Notes: generated by a model not told the origin, from the sequence alone. DNA of 18,528 bases from CAKZSU01 sp044223895 (GCA_044223895.1 JBGALL010000031.1:1-18528), one strand, 5' to 3'; shown: positions 6,875 to 14,184, counted from the stretch's first letter. A program made the numbers and translations.

Positions 6875-9777
6875 GATACTCCCGAGGCTACGGTATCATG
6901 CTTGATTTGGTCAAGATGGAGTTTCGAGAGTGACTTAAATTCCTCCGGTAATTGGAGCTTAATCGAGTCATGAACTGACAAACCTTTTTCTTTCCGAAGA
7001 ACTTGGACAGATCTCACTAATTCACGAACTTTCCGCTCCATTTCTAAAGCTGGTGTAATTTCTAAATCAAGATAAACAGAGATTTCTCCATAATTTTTGC
7101 TAATTACCTGCACTGTATCGGTAAATTTCTTGGTTTTTAACAATCCGATAGCTGTAGTATCAGACACAAATTCCTTTAAATTCACTTCTTCTTCGATACT
7201 TTTGAAAATGTCAGGGACATCAGCAAAAACATTTGCTTCTTTTCCTTCAAAACTCCATCTTCCCAAGGCTTGTTTGATAGGTAAATTATTTTTCTTACGC
7301 ATAGCATGGAGTCCTTCTACTAAGACACGAGATAATTCTACTTTTCGCTCTAACTCTTCGTTTATCAGCGTAGTATCAAAACTTGGCCACAATTCATGAT
7401 GCACAGAATCTTTACTATGTGGCAGATTTTGATACATTAATTCAGCCAGAAAAGGAATCATCGGAGCAATTAATTTAGTTACCTCTCCTAGTACCCAGCC
7501 AAAGACATTCATAGCTTCAACGTCTTCTTTAAACCGTTCTCTACTCCTTCGCAAATACCAGGTAGATAATTCGTCAATAAAAGCAATAATTAATCGGCAG
7601 CTAGTTGGAGTATCATAGCCATCCATACTTACTGTTAATTCTTTGATTAGTCGCTGAGTTTTACTGATGATCCAGCTGTCTAAATCATGACGTTTTTTGG
7701 AACTTGAAAGAGAAAGTGGCGTATTTCCTGCTGGGGCATACATTTTATAGAAACTAAAGGTATTCCATAACAACGCTATGACTCGTTGATAGACTTCGGC
7801 GACTCCTTTTTCTGAGAAATTTAAATTCTCGGCTTTCATCACCGGAGACCCCATCAGATAAAATCGCAAGGCATCTACACCATATTTTTCAAATAGTAAG
7901 GATGGATCAGGATAATTCTTTTTGGATTTACTCATTTTCTGCCCATCTTCCGCCAGAATTGTTCCGGTAGTGACTGCGTTTTCAAAGGTGTGTTTTTCAA
8001 ACAACCCTACAGACATTACATGCAAGGTATAAAACCAAGCTCTGGTTTGGGCTATATATTCAGCGATAAATTGAGCTGGATGAGTTTTTTCAAACAAAGA
8101 TTTGTTCTCAAACGGATAATGGATTGAAGCATAGGGCATGCTTCCTGATTCCACCCAACAATCAAAAACTTCAGGTATACGTTTTCCTTTTACGGTTTTT
8201 TTATCATCAACCCAAATTTCGATATCATCGATAAATTCTCGATGAATATCAGTTAAGTGTTCGACTTGTTTAGGATCTACAGCCCAAGTTTTCAATTCTT
8301 CCAATGATCCAATCATCCGTTGATAGGGTGACCCATCGGCAGTTTTGAGGCTATTATCGATCGCTTTCCAAACTGGCATAGGAGTCCCCCAATATCGAGA
8401 TCGACTGATGTTCCAGTCAGGGGCTGTTTCTAGTCCTTTACCGAAACGTCCATATTTCAGATGGTCGGGATACCAATTAATTTGTTCATTTTCTCGTATT
8501 AGATCTGGTTTTAATTTCTGAACATCGATAAACCAAGCAGGGACAGGGGCATGATAGAGACGAGTTTCACATCGATAGCATACAGGGACACTATGTACCC
8601 GTTCTTCATCGTGATAAATAAGACCTCTTTTGGCTAAATCTTCATTTACCAAAGGATTAACTTTTAACATAAACATTCCTGCCCAGGGAGTTACTTCGGG
8701 TTTGAGTTTTCCTTCATTATCGACATGTTCGACTAATTGCACGTGATGAGCTGTCATTACTCGATAATCGTCCTCTCCATATATGGCGAGAGTTACGATA
8801 CCTGTTCCGTCTATATCGGTAACATATGAGTCAGCGATAACTACACCTGCACGTTCATCTTTTTTACGAGGATAGAAATCATAGTGAAGTTCAAAAGTAA
8901 ACTTCTCAAGCTCTTTTCCTGTATATTTTGCTTCAACGGTATATGGTTCAGCCTTAAGCATCATTAACCGACTTTCAGCGAGTATGTAATGTTCGCCACC
9001 TTGTTTGACTTCTACATAGGTTATATCTGGGTTTACTGCTAACGCAGGGGTCGCCAATTTATTCCATGGAGTTGTAGACCAGGCAAGAAGATAGGTATCT
9101 TTCTTTTCCTGGAGTTTGTATTTATAGGTAGTACTTGGACCTGCTAATTCCTTGTAACTGTTATCCATGGCTATTTCAAAGTTGGACAATGGAGTGGCGC
9201 AACGTGGGCAATATAGAATAACTCTTTTTCCTTCATAGACGTGTCCTTTTTCCCACATAGTTTTAAAGGACCACCAGACTGATTCCATGTAGGAAAAGTC
9301 CATAGTTTTATAAGAGTGTTTGAAATCTACCCATCGTCCTATACGACGTATGACTTTTTCCCATTCTGTATCAAATCGCAAAATGGCATTTCGACAGGCA
9401 TTGTTAAATTTATCTATGCCCAATTCTTCTATTCCTTTTTTGCCACCTTTTAATCCCAACTCTTTTTCAATCATGTTTTCGATAGGTATACCATGACAAT
9501 CCCAGCCCCAGACTCTATCTACTCGATAGCCTTTCATAGTCCAGTATCGAGGAACAACATCTTTAATTGTTGAGGCTAATATATGACCGTAATGCGGTGT
9601 ACCAGTGGCAAAGGGAGGTCCATCATAAAAGACGTAGCGTTTTCCCTCTGGTCGGGATGTTACAGATCGTTCAAAAGCTTCCGTACTGTCCCAAAAGTCG
9701 AGGACTTCTTGTTCTTTTTTTACTAAATCCTGCTTTTGTTGAAAGTTATCGATGACTAAGTGGTTTGTTTTTGCCAT
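6841..9777 (-). CDS. ileS: Isoleucyl-tRNA synthetase, type 2 (eukaryote-like)
   Basis: A 978-residue class Ia synthetase that charges tRNA-Ile. HYGH (62-65) is the HIGH box and KMSKS (614-618) the second ATP motif. WNISRSRYWGTPMP (455-468) and the C-terminal DUF5915-like region (ALEMERKVRELVRSVQ) place it in the IleRS2 clade rather than the usual bacterial type 1; known IleRS2 enzymes tolerate pseudomonic acid. CPRC (190-193) and CYRC (400-403) could bind metal. The CP1 editing domain (about 220-420) keeps TTPW and a GEDDY Asp, but the usual GTG-x-V-H-x-A-P segment reads GTGIVTLAIYGEDDY (324-338), with Thr329 in place of the editing-site His. The ATG has AGAGGA upstream, inside the attenuator hairpin, so expression should depend on uncharged tRNA-Ile through the T-box leader. 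It is the first gene of the leftward block. Confidence 0.96.
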   Translation of the reverse strand: MAKTNHLVIDNFQQKQDLVKKEQEVLDFWDSTEAFERSVTSRPEGKRYVFYDGPPFATGTPHYGHILASTIKDVVPRYWTMKGYRVDRVWGWDCHGIPIENMIEKELGLKGGKKGIEELGIDKFNNACRNAILRFDTEWEKVIRRIGRWVDFKHSYKTMDFSYMESVWWSFKTMWEKGHVYEGKRVILYCPRCATPLSNFEIAMDNSYKELAGPSTTYKYKLQEKKDTYLLAWSTTPWNKLATPALAVNPDITYVEVKQGGEHYILAESRLMMLKAEPYTVEAKYTGKELEKFTFELHYDFYPRKKDERAGVVIADSYVTDIDGTGIVTLAIYGEDDYRVMTAHHVQLVEHVDNEGKLKPEVTPWAGMFMLKVNPLVNEDLAKRGLIYHDEERVHSVPVCYRCETRLYHAPVPAWFIDVQKLKPDLIRENEQINWYPDHLKYGRFGKGLETAPDWNISRSRYWGTPMPVWKAIDNSLKTADGSPYQRMIGSLEELKTWAVDPKQVEHLTDIHREFIDDIEIWVDDKKTVKGKRIPEVFDCWVESGSMPYASIHYPFENKSLFEKTHPAQFIAEYIAQTRAWFYTLHVMSVGLFEKHTFENAVTTGTILAEDGQKMSKSKKNYPDPSLLFEKYGVDALRFYLMGSPVMKAENLNFSEKGVAEVYQRVIALLWNTFSFYKMYAPAGNTPLSLSSSKKRHDLDSWIISKTQRLIKELTVSMDGYDTPTSCRLIIAFIDELSTWYLRRSRERFKEDVEAMNVFGWVLGEVTKLIAPMIPFLAELMYQNLPHSKDSVHHELWPSFDTTLINEELERKVELSRVLVEGLHAMRKKNNLPIKQALGRWSFEGKEANVFADVPDIFKSIEEEVNLKEFVSDTTAIGLLKTKKFTDTVQVISKNYGEISVYLDLEITPALEMERKVRELVRSVQVLRKEKGLSVHDSIKLQLPEEFKSLSKLHLDQIKHDTVASGVSWGNTLEISIG

Positions 9778-9821
9778 AAAAAAAGTCCTCTCTTTCTATA
9801 AAATGTATAGAAATTAAGGAC
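9778..9821 (-). terminator. T-box attenuator/terminator hairpin overlapping the ileS ribosome-binding site
   Basis: On the minus strand GUCCU (9821-9817) pairs with AGGAC (9789-9785), and UUUCUAUA (9813-9806) pairs with UAUAGAAA (9800-9793) around loop CAUUU. An internal loop UAA/GAG separates the two helices. Seven U's (9784-9778) follow at once and are directly followed by the ileS AUG. The 3' arm contains GAGAGGA, the only Shine-Dalgarno-like sequence for ileS, so the hairpin can both stop transcription and hide the start site. It shares GUCCUU with the antiterminator. Confidence 0.85.
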
Positions 9822-10000
9822 GGTTGCACGCTCGTGGTGAGCGACGTCGAACCATGGTACCACCTTATTTTGTTCTCTTTTCGCTATTACGGGCTCTCCC
9901 CGCTGGGTTCTACTTCGTCTCGCTAAAGTCTGGCATAACCGGACGGAAGCGGATTTTTCTTCCCAGAGCTTGTTCTGTGATAGCAGAACTCAAACGCTTT
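9778..10000 (-). promoter_or_regulatory. T-box riboswitch (tRNA-Ile-sensing) leader of ileS
   Basis: The roughly 220-nt leader on the minus strand has all the T-box parts. The T-box core is AAGGUGGUACCAUGG (9866-9852). Antiterminator: AAGG (9866-9863) pairs with CCUU (9819-9816), the bulge UGGUACC (9862-9856) contains UGGU to bind the ACCA end of uncharged tRNA-Ile, and AUGGUU (9855-9850) pairs with AACCGU (9825-9820). A CGCUC/GAGCG hairpin (9843-9829) sits inside it. At the 5' end GUUCUG/CAGAAC (9989-9972) closes a 6-nt loop CUAUCA that holds AUC, an Ile codon, followed by A: the likely specifier. AGC/GCU flanks it (9998-9996 with 9969-9967), so stem I is only about 32 nt, as in ultrashort ileS T-boxes. 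In between, CUUC(C)GUC/GACGAAG and CGGG/CCCG stems are possible. The bases 9819-9816 are shared with the terminator, which makes the two structures mutually exclusive. Confidence 0.9.
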
Positions 10001-10006
10001 GGAATA

Positions 10007-10035
10007 ATTATACAGGGGTTTATATTTGATAGCAA
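10007..10035 (-). promoter_or_regulatory. ileS T-box operon promoter
   Basis: On the minus strand: -35 TTGCTA (10030-10035; four of six consensus positions), exact 17-bp spacer, -10 TATAAT (10007-10012). The predicted start near 10000 places the specifier hairpin at the extreme 5' end of the transcript. It is divergent from the exchanger promoter about 45 bp away. Confidence 0.7.
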
Positions 10036-10054
10036 CTAAAATCGGATTTTTCGG

Positions 10055-10060
10055 TATAAT
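10055..10060 (+). promoter_or_regulatory. Candidate -10 box of the exchanger gene
   Basis: A perfect TATAAT lies 10 nt before the ATG at 10071, so the transcript would begin about 3-5 nt before the start codon. No good -35 hexamer is seen at 16-18 bp (TTGATA at 10026-10031 is 23 bp away). The box also shows that an upstream TTG at 10026 cannot be the real start, since it would precede the promoter. Confidence 0.45.
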
Positions 10061-10070
10061 TATCTGTAGA

Positions 10071-11234
10071 ATGAAAAAACAAAAATTATATTTGATAACG
10101 CTCCTCCTATTAACCGCAACGGTAATTCGATTTTTATTTGTTCCTTTATTAGCTCAAGAAGGTGTTTTCCAAATCGTCGCCATAGGAATAATTCTTGTTA
10201 CTGGGGCATTTTTTCTGCTGAGAAAGTCTGCACAGCTTATCGAAGAGACCACTGAAGTACTCAGTGAACGAACCAGTTTGGCTGGAGGTCTGTTGCAATC
10301 ATTAGGGACAGCTTTTCCGGACATGATTTTGGGTGTGGTTGCAGCTATTGTCAGTCTTCAGCTACGTTCTTCAGACACGGCCAGAGCGATTGAATACGCT
10401 ATTATTGCAGCGTCAACCACCTTTGGTTCGAACATTTATAACATCGCTCATGCCTGTTGGTGTATGTATCGTCAAAATAAAGCCAATAAACTTGGAATAT
10501 CTTTAACGATGGTACCTGGAGTACCGAAATTAGGGACGGTATTACCGTTTAAACAGCACAAATCTCTTCCGGTAGTAGGAGAACTTGATTCCGCTATCAA
10601 AATATTGTTGTCCTTGACACTCCTAACTAGTGCAGTGGCAGTATGTATGGTCTTGTTTGGAAAAACCAGAATTTCTGGATTCCCAATTGATGAAGATTTG
10701 TATCAACTAATTCAACCGATTGGGGTAGTTATTTTGGCAATTGCTGGATGGATTCTCTACCATTTTCGAAAAACCCATCGGGGCGAAAGTATTATGGAAG
10801 AAACGGCTTTGGAACAAAAATATTATCGAAGCCAAAGTAATCTGGTTATCTTTTTTCATTTACTACTAGCTGGAATCATTATTTTATTTACTGCGGAAAG
10901 TATGGTTCATGCTGTACAAGTATTGAGTGAGATAACTGGTATCCCGCCAGTTATTGCTGGTGCCTTGTCGGGAATTATTGGTTGTTTAGGAGAGATCTTA
11001 GTTATCCATAATTACACCATCCACCCTCATGGACGAATGGGTGATGCCTTAATTGGGGTGGGAATGGATAATATTGTTACCACCGCTGGTGCAGCCATCG
11101 TAGCTATTATGGGAGGTATTTTTTTGGGAGGAAGTTCACTCATCGTAATCTTCGTTCTTATCCTCGCTTTCAACACTCTTTTGCTGACAATGATCAGTCA
11201 GATGAAAGATTATTTGTATACTCAGCGGAAATAA
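10071..11234 (+). CDS. Sodium/calcium exchanger (CaCA)-like membrane protein, diverged
   Basis: A 387-residue polytopic membrane protein starting at MKKQKLYLITLLLL. Two alpha-repeat-like regions are visible. The first (about 66-125) has LGTAFPDMILGVVAA and later FGSNIYNIA, matching the CaCA GTSxPE and GSNxFN signatures, with Ala-Phe for Ser-x and Asp83 in place of the usual Glu. The second (about 290-345) has SGIIGCLGEILVI and VGMDNIV, where GTS has become GCL and GSN has become GMD, while Glu308 is kept. Between them is a soluble loop (about 132-175) and another (about 232-255). By family it would exchange cations such as Ca2+ or Na+ across the membrane, but the altered ion-site residues leave the substrate open. 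It stands alone on the plus strand between two leftward operons and is followed by a decayed gene. The start was chosen for the -10 box placement and the hydrophobic N terminus. Confidence 0.7.
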   Translation: MKKQKLYLITLLLLTATVIRFLFVPLLAQEGVFQIVAIGIILVTGAFFLLRKSAQLIEETTEVLSERTSLAGGLLQSLGTAFPDMILGVVAAIVSLQLRSSDTARAIEYAIIAASTTFGSNIYNIAHACWCMYRQNKANKLGISLTMVPGVPKLGTVLPFKQHKSLPVVGELDSAIKILLSLTLLTSAVAVCMVLFGKTRISGFPIDEDLYQLIQPIGVVILAIAGWILYHFRKTHRGESIMEETALEQKYYRSQSNLVIFFHLLLAGIIILFTAESMVHAVQVLSEITGIPPVIAGALSGIIGCLGEILVIHNYTIHPHGRMGDALIGVGMDNIVTTAGAAIVAIMGGIFLGGSSLIVIFVLILAFNTLLLTMISQMKDYLYTQRK

Positions 11235-11246
11235 TGGCTCATCGGA

Positions 11247-11552
11247 ATGATTAATTCACGGTCGAAGAACTATTACTTTTTGGAAATTCTTCGTGGTATA
11301 GCGATAATGTTGGTAGTTTTGAGACATGCATCAATAGATTTGCAATCTCGTCACAACTACTATTATCTTTCTGGCTTGATGACTTCTGAATATGGACGGT
11401 GGATATGTTCTGATAGATGAGAGTATGGAAATAATGTAATTATTTTCTAGGAAGCACCTCTGATCAACCTCACAGCCATCATCATCCCGGTGATTTTTTA
11501 TTTGAAAGTTGAGAAGAAGTTAACTAAAAAATTAAAACACAAATTCATGTAA
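11247..11552 (+). pseudogene. Remnant of an acyltransferase-3 (OafA-type) gene with its middle deleted
   Basis: This fills the 349-bp gap between the exchanger gene and the ftsZ tail. The frame from ATG 11247 to TGA 11418-11420 gives 57 residues containing YYFLEILRGIAIMLVVLRHA, the usual first-helix signature of membrane acyltransferase-3 proteins (LRGIA...HA). After that stop and a TAG at 11448-11450 the same frame reads LINLTAIIIPVIFYLKVEKK and ends at TAA 11550-11552. This resembles the last membrane helix and the basic tail of the same family (helix followed by an E-K pair). Intact members have about 350-380 residues, so roughly 250-300 internal residues are missing. Both ends lie in one frame and in the right order, which points to an internal deletion and later decay. 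Such enzymes O-acylate surface sugars. No function is expected now, unless the 57-residue piece is still made. Confidence 0.7.
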
Positions 11553-11583
11553 CAATATAACTCGTCATTCTGAGATGTTTTAT

Positions 11584-11832
11584 TTACCCTCTCTGTCTTA
11601 AGAACGCGGGGATGTCGAATTCGTCTTCTTCCGGTGGTGCGTCGTCAGTGTTTGGAAGCTGGACGGTGGTATTCATCTGTTGTGGTGTCACTTGATGTCC
11701 AGGATGAATCGTTGGTTGTGATTTCGGTTGTTGTTGAGTTGATTGATAACTCGATACGGTTGGATTTCCATATTGTGGTTGGGTATACACTGTTTTGGAA
11801 GATAGATCACGGAGTCGTTTCTTGGTTTTCAT
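11584..11832 (-). pseudogene. ftsZ: C-terminal tail of FtsZ, out of frame with the ftsZ body
   Basis: This frame overlaps the end of the ftsZ body and encodes KKRLRDLSSK, a Gln/Pro/Thr-rich linker of about 55 residues, and the ending EEDEFDIPAFLRQRG. DIPAFLR is the conserved FtsZ C-terminal peptide that binds FtsA and other partners, so this is the missing end of ftsZ and not a separate gene. Removing one A from the AAAA run at 11826-11829 joins the frames as ATGFDETKKRLRDL, a normal FtsZ junction, and gives a full protein of 397 residues. An ATG at 11830-11832 exists, but no ribosome-binding site or family supports independent translation. The shift is a sequencing or assembly error, a real mutation, or less likely a programmed +1 shift. 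Confidence 0.85.
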
Positions 11833-12778
11833 CAAAACCAGTAGCTACGACAGTAATCTTCACTTGATCCACTAAACTATCGACGATAGTTGCTCCAAAT
11901 ATAATGTTGGCATCAGGATCTACTGCCTGAGCAATTGTCTTAGCAGCTTCATCAACTTCGGTCATAGTGAGATCTGGTCCACCAGTGATATTAAATAGCA
12001 CACCCTTCGCACCTTCGACAGAGATTTCTAATAATGGCGATGCAATTGCTGTCCGAGCAGCAGTGGCTGCACGATTTTCACCTACTCCGGTACCAATTCC
12101 CATCAAGGCAGAACCAGAATTGGTCATGATAGTTCGTACATCAGCAAAGTCGACGTTGATGAGTCCTGGCATGGTAATCAAATCAGAAATTCCCTGAACA
12201 CCTTGTCCAAGAACAGAATCAGCCACCCGGAAGGCTTCGAGTAAAGTCATCTTTCGATCAACTACATCCAAGAGGCGCTGATTAGGAATAACAATCAGGG
12301 TATCTACCTTGTCTTTCAAATTATTTATTCCTTCATCGGCATTCACCATCCGTCGAGCTCCTTCAAAACCAAATGGTTTCGTAACGACAGCCACAGTTAA
12401 GGATCCTTGCTCTTTGGCAATTTCGGCAACAATAGGAGTTGCTCCTGTACCTGTACCACCACCTTCACCACAGGTTAAGAAAACCATATCGGCATCTTTT
12501 AAATATTCTTTAATTTTTTCTCGGGATTCTTCAGCAGCTTGTTGTCCCACTTCTGGATTACCACCAGCACCTAATCCACGAGTTAATTGTTCACCAATCT
12601 GAACTTTGGTAGGAGCCTGACAGGTCAATAATGCTTGTGCATCAGTGTTCACTGCCACGAAATCGACCCCATTAATCTGAGTGACACTGATCATGGAGTT
12701 AATAGCATTGGTACCACCACCACCGATACCGATAACTTTTATTTTAGCGAAGCGCGCTATATCAGGTTTAATCAACAT
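11807..12778 (-). CDS. ftsZ: Cell division GTPase FtsZ (body; frame breaks before the C-terminal tail)
   Basis: A tubulin-like GTPase that polymerises into the Z ring at midcell. The 323-residue frame covers the whole polymerising core. GIGGGGTNAI (17-26) binds nucleotide, GEGGGTGTGA (104-113) is the tubulin signature loop (with Glu105 where Met is common), NADEG (146-150) lies in the region after it, and NVDFAD (208-213) is the T7 synergy loop that completes the GTPase site of the neighbour. The C-terminal subdomain ends at ITVVATGFDE. The last residues NQETTP and the TGA come from a frame break: the linker and DIPAFLRQRG tail continue in the next frame down to 11584. As written, the product would polymerise but lack the FtsA-binding peptide. 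It is last in the division cluster, 101 bp after ftsA. No Shine-Dalgarno sequence is seen, and the 12779-12879 spacer holds no clear promoter. Confidence 0.95.
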   Translation of the reverse strand: MLIKPDIARFAKIKVIGIGGGGTNAINSMISVTQINGVDFVAVNTDAQALLTCQAPTKVQIGEQLTRGLGAGGNPEVGQQAAEESREKIKEYLKDADMVFLTCGEGGGTGTGATPIVAEIAKEQGSLTVAVVTKPFGFEGARRMVNADEGINNLKDKVDTLIVIPNQRLLDVVDRKMTLLEAFRVADSVLGQGVQGISDLITMPGLINVDFADVRTIMTNSGSALMGIGTGVGENRAATAARTAIASPLLEISVEGAKGVLFNITGGPDLTMTEVDEAAKTIAQAVDPDANIIFGATIVDSLVDQVKITVVATGFDENQETTP

Positions 12779-12879
12779 ATATGAGTAAATTTAATAAACT
12801 AACCATCCAACAACTTACGTTTATGCCATTGATAAATAGTTGCTTGTTGAAGGCAGAAATAGGCAGAAGTACACGTTTA

Positions 12880-14184
12880 CTATGGCAAGAATGACTTTAG
12901 CAGATCGGTCATCTTTCCTGCAATACCCTTCATGGATCCTTTTTGTCCTCCTTTGGAGAAATTTGAAAAGAAGGAGCGGGATTCATCGGTTCGTTTCATT
13001 TGTGATCCATACAATAATAATCCAACACTCGTCGCATAAGCAGGGGTCATGATTTCATCAATAAGTCCTCTAATTCGCATGGGGATACCAACTCGTACAG
13101 GCATAGCTAAATTTCGTTTGGCACATTCCAAAGCTCCTACAGTCTCCGCTCCACCACCGGTTATCACAATACCAGATGGAGTTAACCCACCAAACCCACT
13201 GCGTTTCACTTCTAAAGCTACCATGGTGAAAATTTCATTCAATCGTGGTTTGATAATTCCCTCTACCAAGGTTTTCCGAGAAACTGATTTCATCTCTTCT
13301 GGAAGATGTAAATTACTGATATCAATTTCATCATCAGCTGATGATTTTTTCGTATCGCGGGTAGCTGTCACATCAGGAAGAGCCGGAACTTTTGGTAACT
13401 GCCCCAACTTCAATTTAATTTTTTCAGCACTTTCAAGAGATATTCTTAGGCCAGCTGCTAAATCTTTGGATATATTTATTGCTCCAATTGGTATAACTGA
13501 AGAATATGATAAAGCACCTTCGACATAGATAGCTACATCAGTCGTACCTCCACCAATATCGATAACGATTGCTCCTAATTCTTTCTCTGTATCAGAAAGA
13601 ACTGCGGTGGCAGATGAGAGGCCATTAAATACTAATCCAGCAACTTCGACTCCCAGTTCTTCAACACATTTTTGCAAATTTTTAACAGCTGTTGATCCTC
13701 CTGTTACTAAATGAGTATCAACTTCTAAACGAATACCCGTCATTCCAATCGGATCAACAATTCCTTCCTGTCCATCTACGGTATATCCGCGAGGTAATAC
13801 ATGAAGGATCTCACGAGAAGAAGGAATAGAAACTGCTTTAGCAGCGTCTATTACCCGTTTCACATCACTATCCACAATTTCTTTTTCAGGTTCTGCTACT
13901 GCAACAACCCCATGTGAATTAATAGAAGCAATATGATTTCCGCCAATTGATACGAACGCCTGAGGAGCAGATACACCAGCCATTCGTTCAGCAGCCTCCA
14001 AAGATTGAGAAATTACTGAAGAGGCTTCTTCTATATTTACTACCTGTCCCTTTCGAATTCCTCTGCTGGTTACAGTAGACACACCAACAATGTTGGCGTA
14101 TCCGTCATCTGTTATCGAAGCTATAAGCGTTGTAACTTTAGACGTACCAATATCAATACTCGACAAAATGTTATCTCGCGCCAT
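12880..14184 (-). CDS. ftsA: Cell division protein FtsA
   Basis: A 434-residue actin-like ATPase that anchors FtsZ to the membrane and recruits later division proteins. Actin-fold signatures are SSIDIGTSKV (8-17, phosphate 1), the SHS2/1C region around 80-160, VIDIGGGTTDVAI (207-219, phosphate 2) and IVITGGGAETVG (339-350, adenosine motif). The last 15 residues (GIAGKMTDLLKSFLP) can form the amphipathic membrane-targeting helix, after a flexible Gly/Ser/Lys-rich stretch (about 398-419). Length and ends look complete. The ATG is preceded by TATACT 6 nt upstream, suggesting its own promoter and a leaderless mRNA in addition to read-through from ftsQ. There is no Shine-Dalgarno sequence. Its intact presence next to ftsZ argues that the FtsZ tail is still needed in this organism. 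Confidence 0.96.
   Translation of the reverse strand: MARDNILSSIDIGTSKVTTLIASITDDGYANIVGVSTVTSRGIRKGQVVNIEEASSVISQSLEAAERMAGVSAPQAFVSIGGNHIASINSHGVVAVAEPEKEIVDSDVKRVIDAAKAVSIPSSREILHVLPRGYTVDGQEGIVDPIGMTGIRLEVDTHLVTGGSTAVKNLQKCVEELGVEVAGLVFNGLSSATAVLSDTEKELGAIVIDIGGGTTDVAIYVEGALSYSSVIPIGAINISKDLAAGLRISLESAEKIKLKLGQLPKVPALPDVTATRDTKKSSADDEIDISNLHLPEEMKSVSRKTLVEGIIKPRLNEIFTMVALEVKRSGFGGLTPSGIVITGGGAETVGALECAKRNLAMPVRVGIPMRIRGLIDEIMTPAYATSVGLLLYGSQMKRTDESRSFFSNFSKGGQKGSMKGIAGKMTDLLKSFLP

Noticed and set aside
9824..10039. Plus-strand open frame of 71 codons between ileS and the exchanger gene
   Set aside because: It is antisense to the T-box leader, whose base-paired elements explain the sequence; the product has no family features.
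10026..10070. Upstream TTG start for the exchanger gene
   Set aside because: It would include the -10 box and gives a non-hydrophobic, unlikely N-terminal extension.
11584..11835. A separate 83-residue gene starting at TTG or ATG
   Set aside because: Its ending DIPAFLRQRG is the FtsZ C-terminal peptide and one base joins it to ftsZ, so it is the ftsZ tail.
12779..12879. Promoter or small RNA in the ftsA-ftsZ spacer
   Set aside because: No -10/-35 pair with acceptable spacing and no strong hairpin were seen in the 101 bp.
13049..13528. 159-codon plus-strand frame opposite ftsA
   Set aside because: It is a shadow of the conserved ftsA gene, as are the similar frames opposite ftsZ, ftsW, ileS and parB.
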